From assembly GCA_017961345.1 (NCBI GenBank), contig JAGCXP010000051.1, positions 1 to 37,248 on the forward strand: a stretch of 37,248 bases of DNA. Reading direction: 5' to 3'. The translations under genes were made by a program, and so were the position numbers. Shown here piece by piece: positions 1-5,859 of this stretch. Source of the stretch: Bacteroidales bacterium (GTDB lineage: Bacteria; Bacteroidota; Bacteroidia; Bacteroidales; UBA932). Positions within the stretch are counted from its first letter, which is position 1. Each line of letters begins with the position of its first letter. Under the pieces are notes generated by a model, which saw nothing but the letters and a program-made list of their open reading frames with translations, was not told the origin of the DNA and ran no database searches.

Positions 1-26
1 AGAAGAGTTAATTCCCTTTCTACTTA

Positions 27-1109
27 TCAAAGCGAAGCGATAAAGGCCTGCATGTAGTCCATGTGGGCGAGCACGCTGTGGAAGAGGGCAACCTGGTTGC
101 GGGTGCGGACGAGGTTGTGCTCGGGATACTTTATCTTATAATAGGTATCGCCGTTAAGCCAGTCGGTGAAGAAGCGGACGGCCTGCATGTAGGGAAAGAG
201 CAAGGTCCCGTAGGGCAGGTGCTCTTTTTCAATGGGGGTAAGGAAACGGGCGCCGCGAAGATATCCCCTGGCGAAGGCCTCGAAAATGTCCTTGCGGAAG
301 GCTACCTTTTCAATGGCGGGATCGTCTTCGGCGACGGCGTTGGCGGCGGTGCGCAGGAAATCGCCGAAATCGGAGAATACGAAACTGGGCATGACGGTGT
401 CCAGATCAATGACGCAGAGCACCTTACCGTTTTCGTCGAACATCATGTTGTTGACCTTGGTGTCGCAGTGGCAGATCCGTTTGGGAAGTTTGCCTTCGCG
501 GTACAGCCTCTCTGCCAGGCACATCTGCTCTTTGTACTGCATCAGATCCTCCAGGATAGCCCGGGCTTCGGGTTCCCTGAGCCGTCCGGCCTTGTCTTCG
601 GCCACGGCCTCATCGAGTTGCCGGGCCCGAAGTTCCATATTGTGAAAGTCGGGAATGGATTCGCCGAGTTTCCGGGGGATGTCGGAGAGATAGTCTTCGA
701 ACTTGCCGAAGGCTTCCCCGGCGAATTCGGAGTATTTGGGGTCGACGGTATCGTAGACAAACGCCCGGGGGATGAAAACGGAGATGCGCCAGTAGGAGGT
801 CCCGTCGAAGTAGTAGGTCTTGTCCTCCCCTTTCAGGGGCACAAAGCGGAGGACCTTCCGTTCGATGTCGTCTTCGCCCGCAGCCACCAGTTTGGCGCGG
901 ATATGTTCGGTGACGGCGACGAGGTTGCTCTGGAGCAGGTCGACGTCTTTGAAAATGGCATTATTGATGCGCTGGAGGACGTAGTCGGGGCTATCCCCTT
1001 CCGTTTCCACCTTATATGTGTCATTGATGAGCCCGTTGCCGAGGGGTTTGACCTGCCGGACCGTTCCCTGGATATCGAAACGGTCGACGAGTTCGTTCAG
1101 ATGGTCCAT
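27..1109 (-). CDS. Aminoglycoside-phosphotransferase-fold kinase, N-acetylhexosamine 1-kinase (NahK)-like
   Basis: The 360-residue protein has the APH/choline-kinase fold. The catalytic loop is visible as HCDTKVNNMMFD near residue 215 (Asp as base, Asn as metal ligand), followed by the metal-binding VIDLDTVMPS (the DFG equivalent) about 17 residues later. An N-terminal G-rich segment (PLGNGLINDTY) matches the nucleotide-binding loop. Gut Bacteroidales proteins of this size and pattern are commonly annotated as phosphotransferases related to bifidobacterial NahK, which phosphorylates GlcNAc/GalNAc at C1 in the cytoplasm. The substrate here is inferred, not shown. The start ATG overlaps the stop of the upstream gene by one base (TGATG), so the two are probably translationally coupled from one promoter. 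Family confidence is high; substrate confidence is low. Confidence 0.85.
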   Translation of the reverse strand: MDHLNELVDRFDIQGTVRQVKPLGNGLINDTYKVETEGDSPDYVLQRINNAIFKDVDLLQSNLVAVTEHIRAKLVAAGEDDIERKVLRFVPLKGEDKTYYFDGTSYWRISVFIPRAFVYDTVDPKYSEFAGEAFGKFEDYLSDIPRKLGESIPDFHNMELRARQLDEAVAEDKAGRLREPEARAILEDLMQYKEQMCLAERLYREGKLPKRICHCDTKVNNMMFDENGKVLCVIDLDTVMPSFVFSDFGDFLRTAANAVAEDDPAIEKVAFRKDIFEAFARGYLRGARFLTPIEKEHLPYGTLLFPYMQAVRFFTDWLNGDTYYKIKYPEHNLVRTRNQVALFHSVLAHMDYMQAFIASL

Positions 1110-1309
1110 CAGTTATCAGTTTTCTTTACATAGAGGGTGCAGTGGCAGATGTCCTTCTCGCGATAGTCCGAGCAAGGGCATTTTTTGTCGTACCCGTCGT
1201 TGTGGCAGGGGCACTCCCCACCGTTCATTTCAATGCGTTTGGTAATCGCGGCGACCACCTTTTCGTTGGGGTTGAGCATCCAACCCGGTTTGATGTAGAA
1301 TTTGTCCAT
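1109..1309 (-). CDS. Small ferredoxin-thioredoxin reductase catalytic-subunit-like Fe-S protein
   Basis: This 66-residue protein is dominated by the motif CPC-x8-CPC-x8-CHC (Cys33/35, 44/46, 55/57). That is the signature of the FTR catalytic beta chain (FeThRed_B family), in which four cysteines bind a [4Fe-4S] cluster and two form the redox-active disulfide. The first gap is shorter than the roughly 16 residues of plant and cyanobacterial FTR, and the protein is also shorter. An in-frame ATG exists 27 bp upstream (1336), but a TACCTTTG promoter box at 1315-1322 lies between the two, so the ATG at 1309 is the likely start, with a leader of only a few bases. It is coupled to the downstream kinase gene. 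The role is presumably thiol redox control; the partner is unknown. Confidence 0.75.
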   Translation of the reverse strand: MDKFYIKPGWMLNPNEKVVAAITKRIEMNGGECPCHNDGYDKKCPCSDYREKDICHCTLYVKKTDN

Positions 1310-1314
1310 ATCTG

Positions 1315-1322
1315 CAAAGGTA
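1315..1322 (-). promoter_or_regulatory. Bacteroidetes -7 promoter box (TACCTTTG) for the FTR-like/kinase operon
   Basis: TACCTTTG reads on the minus strand 5 bp before the ATG at 1309. It matches the TAnnTTTG consensus. The short distance implies a very short leader or leaderless mRNA and rules out the upstream ATG at 1336. Confidence 0.6.
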
Positions 1323-1336
1323 AACAATTTTTCCAA

Positions 1337-1471
1337 GTTTTTCTCCAGACGCTTCGCGGTCCTTCGGACAAATGATCGAAAAAACTCTCCCTGCCGCTGC
1401 CTGTTTCGGCGAGATGGGCGGCTACCTTCCGATTTGGGCTATGCCACCTCCAAAAATTTTGTAAAAATCCG
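1337..1471 (+). repeat. Dispersed palindromic intergenic repeat, copy A
   Basis: This segment is identical by eye to 2163-2295 over about 133 bases, and its first 85 bases or so recur in copies C (4926-5012) and D (inverted, near 16735-16806). It contains small TTC-capped hairpins (CGC-TTC-GCG, GTCC-TTC-GGAC) and ends with ATTTTGTAAAAATCCG. It lies between the divergent FTR-like gene and a lipoprotein gene. Copy A lacks the left arm GGCAGGGAG seen in the other copies, so it is 5'-truncated relative to them. Confidence 0.85.
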
Positions 1472-1489
1472 ACTAATGAGTTATTTTTG
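1458..1489 (+). promoter_or_regulatory. Promoter of lipoprotein gene 1
   Basis: TTTG (1458-1461) and TATTTTTG (1482-1489) are separated by 20 bp, close to the Bacteroidetes TTTG-N19-TAnnTTTG consensus. The TTTG lies inside the conserved right end of repeat copy A, while the -7 box lies just outside it. Confidence 0.6.
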
Positions 1490-1519
1490 CGCCGCAAAAA
1501 CGAAAACGACACCGGATAT

Positions 1520-2047
1520 ATGAAACGAATTCTTATCTGCGTTATGGTTGCCGCTATCGGCATCATCGCTCTTCATTCCTGCGGAACCGCGAAACAAATG
1601 GCACTTTGCGTCATTCCGGAAACCATTTGCGGACACACCTTCGGGGAAAGCCCGGAAAAATCCGTTGAAATCGACCGTAGCATGAATCAAAACGTTCCTC
1701 GCCCCTATGGTTTACCTTCGGTGGAATTCGGCGGATTTTATTGGGACAGGATTTTTCTAAGGCACAACCTGGATAAAGCCCTATATCAAATTGAGTTCCT
1801 GAGCAGGGACGGCGGCGAACACCAGTACGAAGAAGTAAAGTCGATGCTTCAAGAAAAATATTCCCGCTATGCCAAGTATGTCGTTCCCTTTGAGGGACAA
1901 GATAGCACTATGACCTACTTCGGCTACGAGAGCGGCCGCAGAACTGTGACGCTGCGACTTGTTGGGAAAATCGTCACTCTCAAATATTATGACAGCCTTT
2001 ATTCCTATGAGGAATCGCAAAAAAGAAAGGCGATAAAAGAGTTGTAA
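1520..2047 (+). CDS. Small SpII lipoprotein of unknown function (paralogue 1)
   Basis: The 175-residue protein has an SpII signal: MKR, a hydrophobic stretch and a lipobox LHSC with Cys20. The chain therefore should be lipidated and envelope-anchored. A longer frame starts at 1487, but that start falls inside the -7 box, so the ATG at 1520 is used. The mature part contains ICGHTFGESPEKS and ends SYEESQKRKAIKEL. It matches the downstream gene at 2341-2937 in layout: lipobox, an IxGxxFGxS segment, a central GGxxWD segment, and a SYExxxKxAxKEL end. The two look like old tandem duplicates. I do not recognise the family. Each copy has its own repeat and promoter. Confidence 0.7.
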   Translation: MKRILICVMVAAIGIIALHSCGTAKQMALCVIPETICGHTFGESPEKSVEIDRSMNQNVPRPYGLPSVEFGGFYWDRIFLRHNLDKALYQIEFLSRDGGEHQYEEVKSMLQEKYSRYAKYVVPFEGQDSTMTYFGYESGRRTVTLRLVGKIVTLKYYDSLYSYEESQKRKAIKEL

Positions 2048-2050
2048 AGT

Positions 2051-2077
2051 AAAAGCCGTTACCCAACGGCTTTTTTT
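2051..2077 (+). terminator. Rho-independent terminator after lipoprotein 1
   Basis: The hairpin AGCCGTT-accc-AACGGCT is followed directly by a run of seven T, 3 bp after the stop codon. Its right half also starts the extended form of repeat copies B and C. Confidence 0.85.
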
Positions 2078-2295
2078 GTGTCTTAACTTTGCCGCCCAAA
2101 GGCCTCCCCTCGCCTTTGGCGATGCTGTCGCCGCCCCTCGCCTTCGGCACGGCAGGGAGTTTTTTTCTCCAGACGCTTCGCGGTCCTTCGGACAAATGAT
2201 CGAAAAAACTCTCCCTGCCGCTGCCTGTTTCGGCGAGATGGGCGGCTACCTTCCGATTTGGGCTATGCCACCTCCAAAAATTTTGTAAAAATCCG
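2061..2295 (+). repeat. Dispersed palindromic intergenic repeat, copy B (longest)
   Basis: The left module (terminator half, then CTTAACTTTGCCGCCCAAA) is shared with copy C from 4856. The middle has GCCTTCGGC-type hairpins and the left arm GGCAGGGAGTTTTTT. The right arm AAAAAACTCTCCCTGCC (2203-2219) can pair with that left arm, giving a stem-loop of about 70 bases. The right end (to AAAAATCCG) is identical to copy A. It fills the gap between the two lipoprotein genes. Confidence 0.85.
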
Positions 2296-2313
2296 CCGAA
2301 AAAGTTATATTTG
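2282..2313 (+). promoter_or_regulatory. Promoter of lipoprotein gene 2
   Basis: TTTG (2282-2285) and TATATTTG (2306-2313) with a 20-bp spacer. As with paralogue 1, the TTTG lies in the right end of the repeat and the -7 box just outside, with the same spacing. Confidence 0.6.
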
Positions 2314-2340
2314 TGCAGCAAGCAAAAAAATAAGACTTTA

Positions 2341-2937
2341 ATGAAATCATTTCATACATGGGTGCCTATTGTCACCCTCTTGGTTATGTTTGTTGCATCT
2401 TGTGGCACGACGGCCAAGAAGGAAAAGGCCGTCAAGGAAGAAAACCCCATCCCGGAAAAGATTCTTGGATGTAAGTTCGGGAGGAGTTTATTCTCTGTCA
2501 AGAATACTATGGACAGGACAAAACTCGTCCGTGAAAAAGAGCACGAGCTTACCTACCGTGACATCTCGTTCGGCGGTTCCGATTGGGATTACGCCTCTTT
2601 CATATTCAACGTCAAAAACCAGTTACAGGAGGTTTACTTTCAAAGACATCACGAACTTGAGACGAGGGCAATGAGCGATTATCAGGGCGTCGCTGCCTTG
2701 CTGATGATGAAATATAGCATTCAAATGGTTCCTTTTTCCGGGGTGAAATTTGATACGTTGAGAACAGACGGTCTCACCAAAGGAGGTCTCATTTTTTCAA
2801 AGGATAACCGTAGTGTGACCGCCAGGATGAACCTTGGTCAGTCCTATAGCGGGAAACTCTTGTGGTATTGCAACCTCATCTATGAAGACCGGAAATATTC
2901 CTACGAAAACATCAAAAAAGCGTTGAAAGAACTATAA
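2341..2937 (+). CDS. Small SpII lipoprotein of unknown function (paralogue 2)
   Basis: The 198-residue protein starts MKSF, has a hydrophobic core and a lipobox VASC, so it is a predicted lipoprotein. An upstream TTG in frame at 2311 overlaps the -7 box and is rejected. The body has ILGCKFGRSLFSVKN, then ISFGGSDWDYASF, and ends YSYENIKKALKEL, aligning with the gene at 1520-2047. The duplicates have diverged strongly in protein sequence while the DNA upstream of each (repeat A or B) is nearly identical, so the repeat has spread or been homogenised more recently than the genes duplicated. No known domain is recognised, and no clear terminator follows. Confidence 0.7.
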   Translation: MKSFHTWVPIVTLLVMFVASCGTTAKKEKAVKEENPIPEKILGCKFGRSLFSVKNTMDRTKLVREKEHELTYRDISFGGSDWDYASFIFNVKNQLQEVYFQRHHELETRAMSDYQGVAALLMMKYSIQMVPFSGVKFDTLRTDGLTKGGLIFSKDNRSVTARMNLGQSYSGKLLWYCNLIYEDRKYSYENIKKALKEL

Positions 2938-2997
2938 TAGTAGCCGATAACGACACCAACAAATGGCACTTTTTAAACGAGTCTTTTCAACGGATTT

Positions 2998-3028
2998 CTT
3001 GCGGATTTGGATTTTATTGCTACCTTTG
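2998..3028 (+). promoter_or_regulatory. Promoter of candidate small RNA 1
   Basis: CTTG (2998-3001), 19 bp, then TACCTTTG (3021-3028). Only non-coding sequence follows before a terminator. Confidence 0.65.
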
Positions 3029-3033
3029 CAGTG

Positions 3034-3131
3034 GAATCGTCACGGGGAATTCGGAAAGGGTTGACAACCCTCTCAAGGAGACTTGATACGAGCCCCATTT
3101 CAGAAAGTCGCAGCCTAGGCGACTTTTTTTT
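3034..3131 (+). ncRNA. Candidate structured small RNA 1 (same family as 16623-16717)
   Basis: This is a unit of about 98 bases between a consensus promoter and a terminator, with no plausible ORF. Predicted structure: an outer helix (GGGG near 3044 with CCCC near 3093) closes two inner hairpins, AGGGTT-gac-AACCCT (3057-3071) and TCAAG-gaga-CTTGA (3072-3085), followed by the terminator AGTCGC/GCGACT plus T-run at 3105-3130. A homologue lies at 16623-16717 with the same order of elements. The second hairpin there is CCAAG-aa-CTTGG, a compensatory T-A to C-G change that supports a conserved RNA fold. The terminator overlaps the stop codon of the minus-strand gene 3130-3528. It could belong to an already described Bacteroidales RNA family. 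Confidence 0.65.
3105..3131 (+). terminator. Terminator of small RNA 1
   Basis: The hairpin AGTCGC-agcctag-GCGACT is followed by eight T. The T-run overlaps the TAA of the convergent gene. Confidence 0.75.
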
Positions 3132-3528
3132 ATTTTCTGCTCCCGGGGACTGTAATACAATACTGAATATATTCACCACTGTTCTTCTGTTTTCCAACAG
3201 TTAGCTTTCGCGGGCCTAGTCTTAGAATAATAATCTCAGAAAACATTTTCTGGTTCTTATCCTCTTGCTTTCTGGGTTTGCGTTCAGACATGACAGCATT
3301 CTCCATCAACTCCTCCAAATGCATCACGGCCTCTGTTGACTCATAGGTTCCAGACGCATGACCGACCGTCTCATTAATCGACTGAAACTTGACGTGGATA
3401 TACGCATTCAACGATTTATTCCACACCTTCTTGTCCGGATGGGCTGCAATCCAGTTGGCATAGAAATCTTTGATGATTTGTCGGCGGGCTTTGATGTCAT
3501 CCCGGCTGTTTCCCCTCGGAATCTCCAT
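3130..3528 (-). CDS. Small basic protein, possibly LPD3-like (polyvalent-protein/toxin-associated)
   Basis: The 132-residue protein starts at the ATG at 3528. A longer frame from 3567 would run through the TACCTTTG promoter box at 3547-3554. The body contains VWNKSLNAYIHVKFQSINET, HASGTYESTEAVMHLEELME, and a beta-rich C-terminus (ILRLGPRKLTVGK then YIQYCITV). This recalls the LPD3 domain found in large polyvalent proteins of mobile elements, thought to adopt an RNase-like fold, but I recognise it only loosely. No signal peptide or membrane segment is present. The gene is convergent with small RNA 1, and the RNA's terminator covers its stop codon, so the two 3' ends touch. A toxin-like or mobile-element accessory role is inference only. 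Confidence 0.55.
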   Translation of the reverse strand: MEIPRGNSRDDIKARRQIIKDFYANWIAAHPDKKVWNKSLNAYIHVKFQSINETVGHASGTYESTEAVMHLEELMENAVMSERKPRKQEDKNQKMFSEIIILRLGPRKLTVGKQKNSGEYIQYCITVPGSRK

Positions 3529-3546
3529 AGCGTCATTCTTTGGAGG

Positions 3547-3554
3547 CAAAGGTA
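3547..3554 (-). promoter_or_regulatory. -7 promoter box (TACCTTTG) for the LPD3-like gene
   Basis: TACCTTTG on the minus strand, 18 bp upstream of the chosen ATG, with TTTT at the -33 position 19 bp further. It sets the start at 3528. Confidence 0.6.
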
Positions 3555-3640
3555 AGCAGGAATCCACTGTCTGAAAAGGACACTTTTTGTCCGAGGGGAA
3601 ATCTTTTGTCCCATTATTGCTAGCAAGAACGCCAAAAGCT

Positions 3641-3712
3641 GCCCCCTCGCCTTCGGTGCTGGCCTTGCCGCCCCCCCGCCTTCGGCCCGGCAGGGAGTTT
3701 TTTTCTCCAGCG
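3641..3712 (+). repeat. Dispersed palindromic repeat, copy E (left part only)
   Basis: Two CGCCTTCGG modules are followed by GGCAGGGAGTTTTTTTCTCC, then the sequence breaks off into unrelated DNA (GCGAAGAATATT). It keeps the left arm of the long palindrome but not the right arm. Confidence 0.75.
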
Positions 3713-3722
3713 AAGAATATTT

Positions 3723-3753
3723 CTTGGGATTTCAGAAATTATGCATATATTTG
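3723..3753 (+). promoter_or_regulatory. Promoter of candidate small RNA 3
   Basis: CTTG (3723-3726), 19 bp, TATATTTG (3746-3753). No ORF follows before a T-run. Confidence 0.55.
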
Positions 3754-3758
3754 CTGTG

Positions 3759-3831
3759 AAAAAGTCCTGCTCGGAAGCGAAGGCCCTAGTTCCACTAAGG
3801 CGGTTTATGTAGCTTAAGCGGGGCTTTTTTT
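3759..3831 (+). ncRNA. Candidate small RNA 3
   Basis: A short unit of about 73 bases lies between a good promoter and a run of seven T (3825-3831). It can form GCC-c-TAG-ttcca-CTA-a-GGC (3783-3801), a seven-pair stem with one mismatch, and a short AAGC-ggg-GCTT hairpin just before the T-run. The terminator hairpin is weak. It ends 3 bp before the stop codon of the convergent DUF3800 gene. No sequence similarity to small RNAs 1 and 2 is evident. It may instead serve only as the transcription barrier for the DUF3800 gene. Confidence 0.4.
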
Positions 3832-3833
3832 AT

Positions 3834-4655
3834 TCATCTCTCAGTCCGAAATTCCGATGTCATAAATTTCCAGTGGCGATATGGCATAGTCCAATAGTCC
3901 TGCGAAATGACAATCGGTGTAGTCTTGCTAATATCGAAAAGGAGAATATCATCGGATTCTCGGATTAATTGAAGGATGTGGTTAAATAGTTTCTCTTTAG
4001 CAATAGTTCGGCGACCTCTCTCAGCGGAACCCTCGGGGACAACCTCGTTCTTTCTATTGAGCATAAAAGACATAGAGCCTAGCACGATATCCATACACTG
4101 TTGAATAGAATGCTTTTCTGAATTAATCTCCACAATGTCATCCGGACGGATTTTAAGGTGCGCTTTTCGGAATCTGGAGTGTCGCTGCAGCGACAAAATA
4201 TGAGACTTGAAAGCGGCACGCTGGTCTAGAGGATAAGGGATTTCATCAAAATATAGCCGCAAGTAAACGGGCGCGTCATCCGGTCCATCGTGATAGATTA
4301 GTCCGAAAGCATTCTTGACGAACTGATAATATAAAAGAGAATATTTGTTATGAACCTGCTCTGGGCTAAGATTTGAGGGAACTTGTGATGTTTCACGGAA
4401 CATAATACGAACTTTGAGCTGACCTCCTTTTATGAAAGAGAAAAACAAGTTCATCATCTGTTTATATTTATCCAAATAATTCTCTGTCACCTTAACCCAT
4501 TTTATTTCTCCTCTAAGATTGAGTTCCTGTTTTTTTTCATCCACGGCCTCCCTAATATTGTCAAAATCTTGATTACGGACAAGCACTCCGCCGAAAAAAT
4601 CGGTGTAGTATTTGCCGCTGCTGACAGACTCGTCACAATAAATGACATACTCCAT
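3834..4655 (-). CDS. DUF3800 domain protein
   Basis: The 273-residue protein shows the DUF3800 pattern. It has an N-terminal YCDESV (acidic, metal-ligand-like) at residues 6-11, FFGGVLV, GEIKWVKV around residue 50, a central YFDEIP, and a late EINSEKHSIQQCMDIVLGSMSF, which matches the family's conserved SxxxxxLQxxDxxxG segment. DUF3800 proteins are thought to have an RNase H-like fold and are often found on mobile elements and in defence islands; the biochemical activity is not established. It has its own promoter 160 bp upstream on the minus strand and a long leader. It sits 1.2 kb from the restriction-modification operon, which fits a defence-linked context. Confidence 0.8.
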   Translation of the reverse strand: MEYVIYCDESVSSGKYYTDFFGGVLVRNQDFDNIREAVDEKKQELNLRGEIKWVKVTENYLDKYKQMMNLFFSFIKGGQLKVRIMFRETSQVPSNLSPEQVHNKYSLLYYQFVKNAFGLIYHDGPDDAPVYLRLYFDEIPYPLDQRAAFKSHILSLQRHSRFRKAHLKIRPDDIVEINSEKHSIQQCMDIVLGSMSFMLNRKNEVVPEGSAERGRRTIAKEKLFNHILQLIRESDDILLFDISKTTPIVISQDYWTMPYRHWKFMTSEFRTER

Positions 4656-4666
4656 AAAAGACTATT

Positions 4667-4816
4667 TTACAATGAGATAACGAAAATGAAACGCCGGTCA
4701 ACACTTACGCGTTTCCTAACTGAAAAAAAGGATTGTGAAGGGAGCATCATCCGGAAGGGAAGAGTTTTGCTCCTGATTTCATTTCCGGCCGATTCCACGA
4801 CCGTCTTTTTGCTCAT
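4667..4816 (-). other. Leader of DUF3800 gene with a 49-codon open frame
   Basis: The transcript from the promoter at 4819-4849 would carry a leader of about 155 bases before the DUF3800 ATG. It contains an open frame starting MSKKTVVESAGNE and ending VISL, but the ATG lies only 3 bp after the -7 box, too close for normal initiation. Treat it as a leader with a doubtful sORF. Confidence 0.25.
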
Positions 4817-4818
4817 TA

Positions 4819-4849
4819 CAAAGATAGCGAATTCTCCGAACTCTGCAAA
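4819..4849 (-). promoter_or_regulatory. Consensus promoter for DUF3800 gene
   Basis: On the minus strand TTTG (4846-4849), exactly 19 bp, TATCTTTG (4819-4826). Confidence 0.7.
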
Positions 4850-4855
4850 TTTGTA

Positions 4856-5012
4856 ACCCAACGGCTTTTTTTGTGTCTTAACTTTGCCGCCCAAAGGCCG
4901 CCCCTCGCCTTCGGCACGGCAGGGAGTTTTTTTCTCCAGACGCTTCGCGGTCCTTCGGACAAATGATCGAAAAAACTCTCCCTGCCGCTGCCTGTTTCGG
5001 CGAGATGGGCGG
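4856..5012 (+). repeat. Dispersed palindromic repeat, copy C
   Basis: It starts with the same ACCCAACGGCTTTTTTTGTG as copy B, but without the left half of the terminator stem. It continues through the CGCCTTCGGC hairpin, left arm, TTC-capped hairpins and right arm, then breaks off at GATGGGCGG (5012), where copies A and B continue. It lies between the divergent DUF3800 and 5058 genes. Confidence 0.85.
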
Positions 5013-5029
5013 ATGCGTCATTTTATGTA

Positions 5030-5037
5030 TATCTTTG
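5030..5037 (+). promoter_or_regulatory. -7 promoter box (TATCTTTG) for gene 5058-5792
   Basis: TATCTTTG ends 20 bp before the ATG. No convincing TTTG is present at the expected -33 position. Confidence 0.5.
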
Positions 5038-5057
5038 CACAAGCAACAAATTTCACT

Positions 5058-5792
5058 ATGAGCGAAGACCTTAAAGATATCCAATTTGCACCGATTAAGG
5101 ACCACAAATATGCGCAGTGGTTCCAAGAAGTACGATACGAGACCAAAATGCTCTCGGAAGCGGAACGGAAAGAATTTATAAGTGTAATGGACGAGGGAAT
5201 TGCCGAGTATTCCGAAGGTCTTTCATTAATGTATGAAACAATAGAAAACAGCAGGGATAAGCATGACTCATACCACGAAATCGACTATGTCGTAGCATCC
5301 GTGACACTATTTGTATTAACGACCATGATTGACTGTATGGTTATCAGTAAATATTATGTTTGTGCAGACAACGATTACGAAAAGCGTTTTATGCGAGGGA
5401 AGATGAAGGTAATCTTGAACGAAGGCTTCAAGAAGCTTTACGGTTTCGAGAAGAACACCCATAAACAATCCGAATGGAACCGTCTTCTTCCGTATATGAG
5501 CCGCTTCCCAGAAGTTATTAATTACCAGCACCAAAGGCTGACCAACCTCCTTGAAAAACATGCCAAATCATCCTCCTGGTGGAAAGACGAACGCGACCTT
5601 GAGACACATCTTGATACGGAAAAATTGTATATCTCCCGACAAGAAGAAATCATTGATAGCGAAGTGATGAAAGGGCTAATGAAACTTTTTGACACACTGC
5701 TTGCCGTAAACTGCTTCCTATGGAATCTTCACTCCTGCCTTTACAATTTCCTCGTCGATAAATATTATCGTGGAGAATTGAAAGAAGAATAG
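5058..5792 (+). CDS. Unknown helical protein in defence-island context
   Basis: The 244-residue protein starts MSEDLKDIQ. The frame is open further upstream, but that part is repeat copy C and the promoter, so the ATG at 5058 is the start. The sequence is rich in predicted helices and charged residues. One hydrophobic stretch around residues 80-97 (VVASVTLFVLTTMIDCMV) could be a buried core helix or a single membrane helix. Later come YEKRFMRGKMKVILNEGF and SSWWKDERDLETHLDTEK. I recognise no family and no nuclease or nucleotide-binding motif. It directly precedes hsdR on the same strand (67 bp gap) with its own promoter, so it may be a companion defence gene; this is inference from position only. 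Confidence 0.6.
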   Translation: MSEDLKDIQFAPIKDHKYAQWFQEVRYETKMLSEAERKEFISVMDEGIAEYSEGLSLMYETIENSRDKHDSYHEIDYVVASVTLFVLTTMIDCMVISKYYVCADNDYEKRFMRGKMKVILNEGFKKLYGFEKNTHKQSEWNRLLPYMSRFPEVINYQHQRLTNLLEKHAKSSSWWKDERDLETHLDTEKLYISRQEEIIDSEVMKGLMKLFDTLLAVNCFLWNLHSCLYNFLVDKYYRGELKEE

Positions 5793-5859
5793 GATGTTTC
5801 TAAAACTTTTTCGCTAAATTTTTGGGAGATAGCATCCCTTATTAATTGCATTAAGCGAA

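Noticed and set aside
1225..1566. Minus-strand open frames at 1225-1566 and 1980-2321 encoding an identical internal peptide (contains RKVAAHLAETGSG)
   Set aside because: The shared peptide is only the translation of repeat copies A and B; there is no start signal and the flanks differ, so this is repeat DNA and not a gene family.
3034..3833. Retron or diversity-generating element based on the structured RNAs
   Set aside because: No reverse transcriptase gene occurs anywhere in the window.
1337..5012. CRISPR array
   Set aside because: The repeats are irregularly spaced, separated by genes, in both orientations and longer than CRISPR repeats; no cas genes are present.
4884..5057. N-terminal extension of gene 5058-5792
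   Set aside because: It would translate repeat copy C and run through the TATCTTTG promoter box.
5824..5839. GGGA/TCCC hairpin before hsdR as a terminator
   Set aside because: The stem has only four pairs and no proper T-run follows.
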